DNA from: WRMR01 sp031548645
GTDB taxonomy: Bacteria > Planctomycetota > Planctomycetia > Pirellulales > Thermoguttaceae
Length of the DNA: 21,194 nucleotides
Direction of reading: 5' to 3'
Assembly (NCBI GenBank): GCA_031548645.1
Contig: JAVBQX010000293.1
Span: 1 to 21,194 of the forward strand
Below the pieces are notes generated by a model that had not been told where the DNA came from, did no database searches, and saw nothing but the letters and a program-made list of their open reading frames with translations. Of this stretch, positions 1 through 6,868 are shown in pieces. Both the position numbers and the translations under genes were made by a program. How positions within the stretch are numbered: the stretch's first letter is position 1; each line of letters opens with the position of its first letter.

Positions 1-3000
1 CGGCAATCGCGAATCAAGCGCGTCGGCGGCGTCATTGAGCATCGCCGTCGCAAGCGGAGTGTAACGCTCGACCTGCTGCTCTTCCGTTTTGCGAATCCCG
101 AAATCGGCAGGCACGTTCGGTTGGTGAAAGATCGGCGAAAGGTCAAGTTTCGACGCTTTCCAATGATTGATGTCGTCACGCTGTTTCAACAGTTCCGCGT
201 GTCCGACCATTTCGTCCATCGTGCGAAAACCGAGTGACTCCATGATCTCGCGAAGTTCTTCGGCGACGAATCGGAAAAATCGAATCAAATGATCCGGCGC
301 CCCGCCGAACCGGCTCCTCAATCGCGGGTCCTGCGTCGCGATACCAACGGGACAACGGTTTTCATGACATTTCCGCATCAACACGCAGCCGAGCGAAACG
401 AGAGCCGCGGTGCCGAACCCGAATTCTTCCGCCCCGAGCAACGCCGCGATGGCGACGTCGCGCCCGGTTCGCATTTGACCGTCGGTTTGCAATCGCACGC
501 GACTTCGCAGGTTGTTTCGCACGAGCGTTTGCTGCGTTTCGGAAAGTCCGAGTTCCCACGGCACGCCGGCGTTTTTGATGCTGCTGAGCGGGCTCGCACC
601 GGTTCCGCCGTCGTAACCGCTGATGAGAATCATGTCCGCCTTCCCCTTGCTGACCCCCGCGGCAATCGTGCCGACGCCGCTGATGCTCACCAGCTTGACG
701 CTCACGCGGGCGTTCGGATTCGCGTTCTTGAGATCGAAAATCAGTTGGGCGATGTCCTCAATCGAATAAATGTCATGGTGCGGCGGCGGGCTGATCAAGC
801 TGACCCCCGGCGTGCTGTGACGGATTCGCGCGATCTCGCCGTTGACTTTATGCCCCGGCAAATGCCCGCCTTCGCCCGGCTTCGCGCCCTGCGCCATTTT
901 GATTTGCATCTCTGACGCACTCGCCAGGTAATCGATCGTCACGCCGAACCGACCCGACGCGATTTGCTTGACGGCGCTGTTGCAATTGCAGCCGTTTGTC
1001 GACGGCGCATAGCGTGCCGGGTCTTCGCCCCCCTCGCCGCTGTTCGACATGCTGCCGAGCCGGTTCATCGCAATCGCCATTGTTTCATGCACTTCGCGGC
1101 TCAACGACCCGAAACTCATCGCGCCGGTCATGAAACGCCGCACGATGACGTCGACCGGTTCAACGTCGTTCAAATCAATGGGCAAACGTTTTCCCGTCTC
1201 GAACGTCATGAGACTCCGCAACGTGCAATGCCGCTTTTCCTGGTCGTTGATCAACTGCGCGAATTTGCGGTACGACGTTTTGTCGTCGTTTCGCACCGCC
1301 TGTTGCAACAGCGCAATCGCTTCCGCGCTCCAAAGATGTCGCTGACCGTCGCGTCGGTTGCGATATTCACCGCCGTAAGGCAGCAGCGGCAATTCGTCAT
1401 GATTAGCAGTGTATGCCTCCGCATGTCGGATCAACGTTTCGTTTGCGACGTCATCGAAGCCGAGTCCGTCGATGCGTGTCGGGATCGGGCCGAAATACGT
1501 TTCGACGAAATCACGGGCCAACCCGACCGCCTCGCAGGAAAGCGTCGAGCGGAACGAACGAATCGTGCAAATGCCCATTTTCGAGAAAATTTTGAGCAGC
1601 CCCTTGTCAATCGCGCTGATGAAATTTCCGACCGCAGTTTGCAAATTGAGGTGCGACGGATTGTGCCGTTCCAGTTCGCTCGCAATGACTTCCATCGCCA
1701 TATATGGGCAAATCGCATCGACACCGCACGCAATCAACATCGCGAAATGATGCACCTGGCGCGGTTCCGCCGACTCGACGAAAATCGCGACACGATGTCG
1801 CAAACCGTGCTTGAGCAGATGACGCCCCAGCCCGCTTGATACGAGCAAACTCGGAATCGCGGCACGTTGTTCGCCGACGTTCCGGTCGGACAGCACGAGG
1901 ATTCCGGCACCGCCCGCGATCGCGGTCTCGGCGTCGTGACAAACGCGTCGCATCGCGTCAAGCATTCCGGCGGGCGAAAGTTTCTCGAACGTCGCGTCGA
2001 TGCGCACCGCCTTGAGCGTCGGTTCCTTGGACGAAAGCACCTGCTGCATGTCAAGCGGCGTCAACACCGGCGTCTTGAGTTTCAAACGATGGGCGTGCGA
2101 CGGCAGTTCCGTCAGCGGCGAACCGAGCGGCCCGCAAAACGAGGTCAGACTCATCAACAGTTTTTCGCGAATCGGGTCAATCGGCGGGTTCGTCACCTGC
2201 GCGAAACGCTGCTTGAAATAGTCGAACAACAGCTCCGGTCTCTCGGAGAGCACCGCGAGCGGAATGTCGCAGCCCATCGAACCGATCGGCTCCTGACCCG
2301 CTTCAAACATTGGTCGCAAAATGACGTCGAGTTCCTCACGCGTGTAACCGAAACAGCGTTGCCGCTGAAACAACGTTTTCGCATCGACCGGAATTTCATC
2401 GACGGTTCCGCCGCGAATCAAATGCACGCAGTTCGCCTCGACCCAACGGCGGTACGGGCGGCTGCGAGAAATTTTCGCCTTGATTTCATCGTTGCCGATG
2501 ATGCGTCGCTGTTCGGTGTCGACGAGAAACATTTTGCCCGGCGCGACGTTTCCGTGATGCAGCACGTCCGACGGTTCGACGTCAAGCACGCCCGCTTCGG
2601 AGGCCAAAATCACGCGACCGTGTTTCGTCACCGTGTATCGCGCGGGCCGCAGTCCGTTGCGGTCCAAGATGCTGCCGACACGTTTGCCGTCGCAAAACAC
2701 GATGGCCGCGGGGCCGTCCCACGATTCCATGAACGCGGCGTGATATTCGAAAAAACCCCGCAAATCGCGGCCCATCGCGTACTTCCCGCCCCACGCCTCG
2801 GGGATCATCATCAGAATCGAATGCGCCATGCTCCGTCCGGACAACGCGAGAAGTTCGAACATGTTGTCGAACAGCGCCGAATCGCTTGCCGTGGTGTCGG
2901 CGAAGATCGGCATGATCTTTTCGATGTCGTCACCCCAGATCGTCGCGTCATGTTGCTTGAGTGCGTTGAGCATTTCAATCGCCGTGCTGCGACGGTCGAC

Positions 3001-3798
3001 GTTGCCGCGAATCGTGTTGATTTCTCCGTTGTGACACATCATGCGGAGCGGCTGCGCGAGTTTCCAATTCGGGAACGTGTTCGTGCTGTATCGCTGATGC
3101 ACGACGGCCATCGCCGATTCCATGTCCTCCGCGAGCAGGTCGGGATAAAACCCGGTAATCTGCTCCGCCATCAGCATTCCCTTGTAAACGAGCGTTCGTG
3201 CCGACAGACTCGCGATATAAAATTCGTCCGCGCGATCCAGCCCGCTTTGCGTGATCGCCTTTTCAGCAAGCCGTCGTATCACGTAAAGCCGACGCTCGAA
3301 CGCCGCTTCGTCGAGGTTCGGGTTCGACACGAAAAATTGTTTGACTTCGGGACACAGCACCCGCGCGGTTCCGCCGACGGCGTTCGGATCGGTCGGCACG
3401 TTGCGAACGCCGATGACCTCGCAACCGTTTTCCTGCACGATGTCGAGCAGCATCTCGAACATTTTCGCGGCGTCGTTGTTGTCCGGCAGAAACACGATTC
3501 CCGCCGCGTATTTTCCCTCTTCGGGCAGTTCGCCACCGATTTCCGAACGCCGGTTGCGAAAAAATCGATCCGGCATCTGTAACATGATCCCGGCCCCGTC
3601 GCCGCTGTCCGGGTCGCTCCCCGCCGCGCCGCGGTGACTCATGTTCCCGAGAATCGTCAACCCGTCTCGCACGATTTCATGCGACCGACGCCCGTTGATG
3701 TCAACCGTCATCCCGATCCCGCACGCGTCATGCTCCCATTGCGGATCGTACAGACCGTGTCGTTGGAATCGTTCTTTGATGTTTTTGTTTTCGTTCAT
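1..3798 (-). CDS. gltB: Glutamate synthase (GOGAT) large subunit, 3' end outside the window
   Basis: Transfers the amide nitrogen of glutamine to 2-oxoglutarate, giving two glutamates; with glutamine synthetase this is the main ammonia assimilation route. The frame is open from ATG at 3798 to the window edge (1266 codons). The usual length is about 1500 residues, so roughly the last 250, including the GXGXG beta-helix domain, are missing. The N-terminal class II amidotransferase shows the nucleophile at Cys26 in DACGIGM, followed by SHRGAAGSDPDSGDGAG. The central and FMN domains follow (MAQGAKPGEGGHLPG, ISPPPHHDIYSIEDIAQLI, SGYDGGTGASP). The 3Fe-4S cysteines are Cys1138, Cys1144 and Cys1149 in CVLMRKCHENRCP. 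The residues before Cys26 would be a propeptide, as is usual in the family. The start has a weak AGGG about nine bases upstream. It lies downstream of glnN on the same strand. No gltD is visible; it could lie beyond the edge. Confidence 0.97.
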   Translation of the reverse strand, partial: MNENKNIKERFQRHGLYDPQWEHDACGIGMTVDINGRRSHEIVRDGLTILGNMSHRGAAGSDPDSGDGAGIMLQMPDRFFRNRRSEIGGELPEEGKYAAGIVFLPDNNDAAKMFEMLLDIVQENGCEVIGVRNVPTDPNAVGGTARVLCPEVKQFFVSNPNLDEAAFERRLYVIRRLAEKAITQSGLDRADEFYIASLSARTLVYKGMLMAEQITGFYPDLLAEDMESAMAVVHQRYSTNTFPNWKLAQPLRMMCHNGEINTIRGNVDRRSTAIEMLNALKQHDATIWGDDIEKIMPIFADTTASDSALFDNMFELLALSGRSMAHSILMMIPEAWGGKYAMGRDLRGFFEYHAAFMESWDGPAAIVFCDGKRVGSILDRNGLRPARYTVTKHGRVILASEAGVLDVEPSDVLHHGNVAPGKMFLVDTEQRRIIGNDEIKAKISRSRPYRRWVEANCVHLIRGGTVDEIPVDAKTLFQRQRCFGYTREELDVILRPMFEAGQEPIGSMGCDIPLAVLSERPELLFDYFKQRFAQVTNPPIDPIREKLLMSLTSFCGPLGSPLTELPSHAHRLKLKTPVLTPLDMQQVLSSKEPTLKAVRIDATFEKLSPAGMLDAMRRVCHDAETAIAGGAGILVLSDRNVGEQRAAIPSLLVSSGLGRHLLKHGLRHRVAIFVESAEPRQVHHFAMLIACGVDAICPYMAMEVIASELERHNPSHLNLQTAVGNFISAIDKGLLKIFSKMGICTIRSFRSTLSCEAVGLARDFVETYFGPIPTRIDGLGFDDVANETLIRHAEAYTANHDELPLLPYGGEYRNRRDGQRHLWSAEAIALLQQAVRNDDKTSYRKFAQLINDQEKRHCTLRSLMTFETGKRLPIDLNDVEPVDVIVRRFMTGAMSFGSLSREVHETMAIAMNRLGSMSNSGEGGEDPARYAPSTNGCNCNSAVKQIASGRFGVTIDYLASASEMQIKMAQGAKPGEGGHLPGHKVNGEIARIRHSTPGVSLISPPPHHDIYSIEDIAQLIFDLKNANPNARVSVKLVSISGVGTIAAGVSKGKADMILISGYDGGTGASPLSSIKNAGVPWELGLSETQQTLVRNNLRSRVRLQTDGQMRTGRDVAIAALLGAEEFGFGTAALVSLGCVLMRKCHENRCPVGIATQDPRLRSRFGGAPDHLIRFFRFVAEELREIMESLGFRTMDEMVGHAELLKQRDDINHWKASKLDLSPIFHQPNVPADFGIRKTEEQQVERYTPLATAMLNDAADALDSRLP

Positions 3799-3824
3799 GT
3801 CATTGCCCTATTGAGTCGTTCAAG

Positions 3825-3888
3825 AAGGTAGGGCTCGCTCGCCGAGCAAGCCGCGTTTTCGGCGGTCTCGGCGAGACCGCCCTACCTT
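3825..3888. repeat. 64-bp double-hairpin inverted repeat between glnN and gltB
   Basis: The outer arms AAGGTAGGGC (3825-3834) and GCCCTACCTT (3879-3888) are exact inverted copies. Inside are two hairpins. The first is 3832-3852, GGCTCGCTC-GCC-GAGCAAGCC, with one mismatch. The second is 3861-3881, GGCGGTCTC-GGC-GAGACCGCC, which is perfect. The two are joined by GCGTTTTC. The whole folds either as one long imperfect stem or as two short ones. This resembles a dispersed REP or MITE-like element. It lies in the 114-bp gap between glnN and gltB, where the transcript could fold and act as a processing or attenuation site. It has no T-tract, so it is not a standard terminator. Confidence 0.75.
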
Positions 3889-3912
3889 GCCATTTCATCA
3901 TGTGTCACCACA

Positions 3913-6081
3913 TCACCTCGAAAACAGCAATTCCGTGTATGTCGGGAGCGGCCAGAACTCGTCATCGACGGCTTCTTCCAGCAGGTCAACGGTCTCACGC
4001 AGCGATTGCAGGGCCGGAATGACGATATGGCAACAGTATTCGGCCATTCTTTCGATGTCCCCCTCTTCCGGCATTTCCTTCATGATTTCCTTCAGCTTGC
4101 GCAATTGCAGGATCAGCGAATCGATCAGGCCGTCAAGTTCGCGGAGAATTTCCTGCTGTACGCTCGTGGTCGTCGCGACGCAAAGGTCTTTTTTATATTT
4201 CAAGGCCGCCTGCAAAATCATCGTGCCGGCGACTTCCAGGGCCGAAGCGGCTTCAATGCGCACCGTCTTGACATAATTCTCGGAATAGATTTCATGCCGG
4301 CTGTCCGCTTCCTCTTTGCTGAAAACGCCGTACTTCGTGCAAAGCGAAACGCATTTTTCGCCGTTGATCAGCGGCAGGCATTCGGCCGTCGTCGCGAGAT
4401 TCGGCAGGCCGCGAAGGGCGGCTTCGGTTTTCCATTCTTCGGAATAACAATTCCCGTTGTACAGCACGGCCTCATGTTCGCGAATCGTTTCGGCGACGAG
4501 GCCCTGCACCGCCGCGTTGAATTCCCTGCCGTCGGCAAGTGCCTGTTCCAGTTTTCCGGCCATGACGTCGAGGCTTTCGGCGACGATGGTGTTGAGAACC
4601 GTCGTCGACCGGGCCGTGTTCTGGCTTGAGCCGACCGACCGGAATTCGAATTTGTTTCCGGTGAACGCGAAGGGACTCGTTCGGTTGCGGTCTTCGCTGT
4701 GACGTTTGAGCGGCGGCAGGCTCGAAACACCGATTTCCAGGGGGGCCTTTTGGCTGAAGCTCGTTTCGGTTCCGTTGGCCAATTGGTGGAACACGTCTTC
4801 CAGCGCTCCGCCAAGAAAGATGCTCATGATGGCCGGCGGCGCTTCGTTCGCCCCGAGGCGATGATCGTTCCCGGCGCCGCTGACGCACATTCGCAGGAGA
4901 TCGCCGTAAAGATGAACGGCCCTGATGACCGCCGTGGTGAAGAACAGGAATTGCGCGTTTTCCGCCGGCGTATCTCCGGGATCAAGGAGATTTTCGCCCG
5001 TGTCGGTCATCATCGACCAGTTGTTGTGTTTGCCCGAGCCATTGATGCCCGCGAAGGGTTTTTCATGCAGCAGGCAGTAAAAACCGTGCCGCACGGCGAT
5101 ACTTCGCAACAATTGCATGACCAGCATCTGGTGATCGATGGCCAGGTTGGCCGCCTCAAAAAACGGGGCGAGTTCGAACTGAGCCGGGGCCACTTCGTTG
5201 TGGCGGGTCTTGGCGGGAATGCCGAGCAGGATCAATTCATACTCCAATTCCGTCATGAAACCGAGTACCCGTTCGGGAATGGAACCGAAATAATTGTCTT
5301 CCATTTCCTGCCCTTTGGGCGGCTTTGCGCCGAACAAGGTGCGACCGGTCACGAGCAGATCGGGACGCAACGCCGCAAGACGGCGGTCGACGAGAAAATA
5401 TTCCTGTTCGGCGCCGACGGTGGGATAAACCCTTCGTGCGGTGTCATTGCCGAACAGTTTCAAAACACGTTTGGCCTGTGTTTCCAGGGCGCTCATCGAA
5501 CGGAGCAGCGGCGTCCGCATGTCGAGCGCTTCGCCGTTCCAACTGACGAAAATCGTCGGAATGACAAGCGTCGCGCCGTTTTTATGCCGGTAAATGAACG
5601 CCGGGCTGCTCGGGTCCCAGGTCGTGTAGCCGCGTGCCTCGAAGGTCGCGCGAAGTCCGCCCGACGGAAAGCTGCTGGCGTCCGGTTCGCCACGAATCAA
5701 TTCGCTTCCGCTGAATTGTGCGATGGATTTGCCCGGCTCGACCGGCGTCACAAAGCATTCGTGCTTTTCGGCGGTGCTTCCGGTCATCGGCTGAAACCAA
5801 TGGGTATAATGCGTCGCGCCGTGTTCTATGGCCCAACTGTACATCGCCTTGGCCACGCAGTCGGCGATTCCGCGGTCAAGCCGGCGTGAATCGCGGATGG
5901 TTTCCTGGAGCGATTGAAAAACTCCGGCCGGAAGACGTTCGCGCTGCACCTCTTCGTGAAAACAGTGGTTTCCGTAAATGGATTTCAGGTCGGTCGTTTT
6001 TTCCGAAAAAATGCGGGCGGAAGCGTTCGGATCGGCCGCAATGGCGACCAGCGTCTGGCGGCGAACGTTGTTCAATGACAT
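3913..6081 (-). CDS. glnN: Glutamine synthetase type III
   Basis: Makes glutamine from glutamate, ammonia and ATP in the cytoplasm. The protein has 722 residues, matching the GSIII family (about 700-730) and far longer than GSI (about 450-470). GSIII signatures are present: WNGEALDMRTPLLRS, the metal-binding GAEQEYFLVDR near residue 220, RHNEVAPAQFELAPFFE, NGSGKHNNWSM near 348, GAGNDHRLGANEAPPAI, and FTGNKFEFRSVGSSQN near 482. ATG at 6081 is chosen because AAGGA lies about nine bases upstream. An open extension to 6261 is rejected because it would read through the likely promoter. It is the upstream member of a minus-strand glnN-gltB pair with a 114-bp gap. A sigma-54-like promoter upstream suggests nitrogen control. 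Confidence 0.97.
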   Translation of the reverse strand: MSLNNVRRQTLVAIAADPNASARIFSEKTTDLKSIYGNHCFHEEVQRERLPAGVFQSLQETIRDSRRLDRGIADCVAKAMYSWAIEHGATHYTHWFQPMTGSTAEKHECFVTPVEPGKSIAQFSGSELIRGEPDASSFPSGGLRATFEARGYTTWDPSSPAFIYRHKNGATLVIPTIFVSWNGEALDMRTPLLRSMSALETQAKRVLKLFGNDTARRVYPTVGAEQEYFLVDRRLAALRPDLLVTGRTLFGAKPPKGQEMEDNYFGSIPERVLGFMTELEYELILLGIPAKTRHNEVAPAQFELAPFFEAANLAIDHQMLVMQLLRSIAVRHGFYCLLHEKPFAGINGSGKHNNWSMMTDTGENLLDPGDTPAENAQFLFFTTAVIRAVHLYGDLLRMCVSGAGNDHRLGANEAPPAIMSIFLGGALEDVFHQLANGTETSFSQKAPLEIGVSSLPPLKRHSEDRNRTSPFAFTGNKFEFRSVGSSQNTARSTTVLNTIVAESLDVMAGKLEQALADGREFNAAVQGLVAETIREHEAVLYNGNCYSEEWKTEAALRGLPNLATTAECLPLINGEKCVSLCTKYGVFSKEEADSRHEIYSENYVKTVRIEAASALEVAGTMILQAALKYKKDLCVATTTSVQQEILRELDGLIDSLILQLRKLKEIMKEMPEEGDIERMAEYCCHIVIPALQSLRETVDLLEEAVDDEFWPLPTYTELLFSR

Positions 6082-6146
6082 GATGTTGTTCCTTGATTTC
6101 GTGGGCAATTGTTGAATCCCGGGATGGCACCCGAAGCACCCCTCAT

Positions 6147-6163
6147 TGCAGCAACCATGCCAA
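6147..6163 (-). promoter_or_regulatory. Candidate sigma-54 (-24/-12) promoter of glnN
   Basis: On the minus strand the sequence is TTGGCATGGTTGCTGCA. It keeps the invariant GG and GC with exactly ten bases between them and matches the consensus YTGGCACGRNNNTTGCW at all but two fixed positions. Transcription would start near 6136, giving a leader of about 55 nt before the glnN ATG at 6081. Sigma-54 control of glutamine synthetase genes is common, which raises the prior. A 10-bp palindrome ACAATATTGT at 6263-6272, about 100 bp further upstream, lies where an activator such as NtrC could bind, but it does not match the NtrC consensus well. Confidence 0.5.
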
Positions 6164-6389
6164 AAATGAAGTTCATTGAAAAAATATTTGATGTCCTGTA
6201 TTTTACGGGATGGCGAACGATCATGCCGAATCACCGGCAATCTGCCTGGTTTCCAAGTCATGACAATATTGTGCCATGCCCGTTATGCAGTTGGACAAAT
6301 TTGTAACATTTACCGAAAAGATGACATAAAGAATCATGCTTGGCGTTCAGGAGATATTGTCGGTATCAAAAAATGAGGAAAATTATCTC

Positions 6390-6418
6390 TTGACAAAACG
6401 GCAATGCCGTGTTAAAAA
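6390..6418 (+). promoter_or_regulatory. Sigma-70 promoter of the trp operon with a palindrome in the spacer
   Basis: A perfect -35 box TTGACA (6390-6395) is followed by a 17-base spacer and a -10 box TAAAAA (6413-6418, four of six matches). The spacer contains the 13-base palindrome ACGGCAATGCCGT (6398-6410). Its core GGCAATGCC recurs in inverted form, GGCATTGCC, at 6442-6450 just after the expected start near 6425. A protein bound between -35 and -10 would block polymerase, so this could be an operator; it does not resemble the E. coli TrpR box. The promoter sits directly upstream of the first Trp leader. Confidence 0.6.
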
Positions 6419-6499
6419 CGCAATAATTACTGAAGAGTTATGGCATTGCCTGCCGAAAACAATGAATTGGGTGGGCTTTTTTCAAATATCGAATCGGCA

Positions 6500-6586
6500 A
6501 TGACGAATCGGATTATTCACAGTACGGTCGCTTGGAACTGGCATTGTTGGCATGTCCCAATGATGCTCCGGTTGCCGTATTGTTGA
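6500..6586 (+). CDS. trpL: First Trp-rich leader peptide of the trp operon
   Basis: A 28-codon frame from ATG 6500 to TGA 6584-6586 carries three Trp codons in the stretch WNWHCW (6533, 6539, 6548), against an expected frequency of about one Trp per hundred residues. The same frame is open from ATG 6440, giving 48 codons. ATG 6500 is preferred because the resulting peptide aligns with the second leader: both read M-[TS]-[NS]-x-I-I and then reach W-x-W-x-x-W. No strong Shine-Dalgarno sequence precedes either ATG, which is the weak point. The Trp codons overlap the ascending arm of the 1:2 hairpin of attenuator 1, so a ribosome starved for Trp-tRNA would stall there. The peptide itself is probably not functional. 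Confidence 0.75.
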   Translation: MTNRIIHSTVAWNWHCWHVPMMLRLPYC

Positions 6587-6662
6587 AGCGGGAAAAGTGA
6601 TTCCTTCAATCAATTACGAAATCAGCAAAGCCGTGAGCAAAAGTGTTCACGGCTTTTTTTTT
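6541..6662 (+). promoter_or_regulatory. trp attenuator 1 (pause hairpin, antiterminator, terminator)
   Basis: Strands 1 and 2, GCATTGTTGG (6541-6550) and CCAATGATGC (6557-6566), pair over ten positions with two G-U pairs. Strand 2 continues as GCTCCGGTT (6565-6573), which can instead pair with AGCCG-T-GAGC (6629-6638), the left arm of the terminator, over nine pairs with one bulged base. The 1:2 and 2:3 pairings are mutually exclusive, as are 2:3 and the terminator. The leader stop codon (6584) lies just past strand 2, so a ribosome finishing the leader covers strand 2 and lets the terminator form. A ribosome stalled on Trp codons covers strand 1 and favours the antiterminator. This is classic translation-coupled attenuation. 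Confidence 0.82.
6627..6662 (+). terminator. Rho-independent terminator of trp attenuator 1
   Basis: The stem AAAGCCGTGAGC (6627-6638) pairs with GTTCACGGCTTT (6645-6656): ten perfect pairs plus G-U and C-G at the top, with a six-base loop. A run of nine T follows (6654-6662). It lies between the two leader reading frames, with no upstream gene to terminate, so it is read as an attenuator. Confidence 0.9.
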
Positions 6663-6671
6663 GGATAAACA

Positions 6672-6773
6672 ATGAGTTCAATGATTATTACGACATTGGC
6701 CCAAACATGGAGCTGGCGTTCCTGGTGGCAAACCAGAAACGCTCCGGTCGATGTCGCGTCCATGCGGGAATAG
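6672..6773 (+). CDS. trpL: Second Trp-rich leader peptide of the trp operon
   Basis: A 33-codon frame from ATG 6672 to TAG 6771-6773 has four Trp codons in the stretch WSWRSWW (6708, 6714, 6723, 6726). GGA at 6663-6665 lies six bases upstream of the ATG and is a fair ribosome binding site; it follows directly on the T-run of terminator 1, so this leader is made only when attenuator 1 is read through. ATG 6681 in the same frame is an alternative start. The peptide aligns with the first leader (I-I, then T, then W-x-W-x-x-W), and the distance between the first Trp codons is 175 bp. The last two Trp codons fall within strand 1 of the second pause hairpin. Confidence 0.85.
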   Translation: MSSMIITTLAQTWSWRSWWQTRNAPVDVASMRE

Positions 6774-6840
6774 GGTCGCAAACTCTTTCACCAGCCATTT
6801 CGCCAAGCCGTGAGTGTTATCAACATTCGCGGCTTTTTTT
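6716..6840 (+). promoter_or_regulatory. trp attenuator 2 (pause hairpin, antiterminator, terminator)
   Basis: Strand 1, GCGTTCCTGGT (6716-6726), pairs with strand 2, ACCAGAAACGC (6732-6742), over ten pairs with one internal mismatch. Strand 2 runs on as CGCTCCGGT (6740-6748), which can pair with GCCG-T-GAGTG (6807-6816), the left arm of the terminator, over nine pairs with one bulged T and two G-U pairs. The 8-mer GCTCCGGT is identical in both attenuators (6565-6572 and 6741-6748). Its distance to the GCCG of the terminator arm is 65 and 66 bases respectively. The leader stop at 6771 is again just beyond strand 2. trpE begins 29 bases after the T-run. Confidence 0.85.
6805..6840 (+). terminator. 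Rho-independent terminator of trp attenuator 2, immediately before trpE
   Basis: The stem AAGCCGTGAGTG (6805-6816) pairs with CATTCGCGGCTT (6824-6835) over twelve pairs, two of them G-U, with a seven-base loop. Seven T follow (6834-6840). The left arm shares AAGCCGTGAG with terminator 1. A strong terminator 29 bases before the first structural gene of an operon fits an attenuator. Confidence 0.92.
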
Positions 6841-6868
6841 ATCCGGTCAAATATTTATGGAGATGATT

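Noticed and set aside
1867..3582. A 571-codon open frame on the plus strand, with others at 289-915 and 964-1839
   Set aside because: These are antisense to gltB, whose minus-strand frame is open without interruption and has every expected GOGAT motif. The antisense translations are Arg/His-rich and match no family.
6260..6278. TGGCACAATATTGTCA on the minus strand as a second sigma-54 promoter
   Set aside because: The -12 element reads TC instead of the invariant GC at the right spacing, and the site is about 190 bp from the glnN start. It may instead be an upstream binding site.
6467..6480. GGGTGGGC followed by T-run, resembling part of a T-box
   Set aside because: The T-box core continues as ACCGCG, which is absent, and there is no specifier-loop stem upstream. 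Trp codons in the leader frames explain the regulation better.
6707..6868. An N-terminal extension of TrpE starting at ATG 6707
   Set aside because: It would run through the second attenuator and its terminator, and the extra residues match nothing in TrpE. GGAG before ATG 6869 is the better start.
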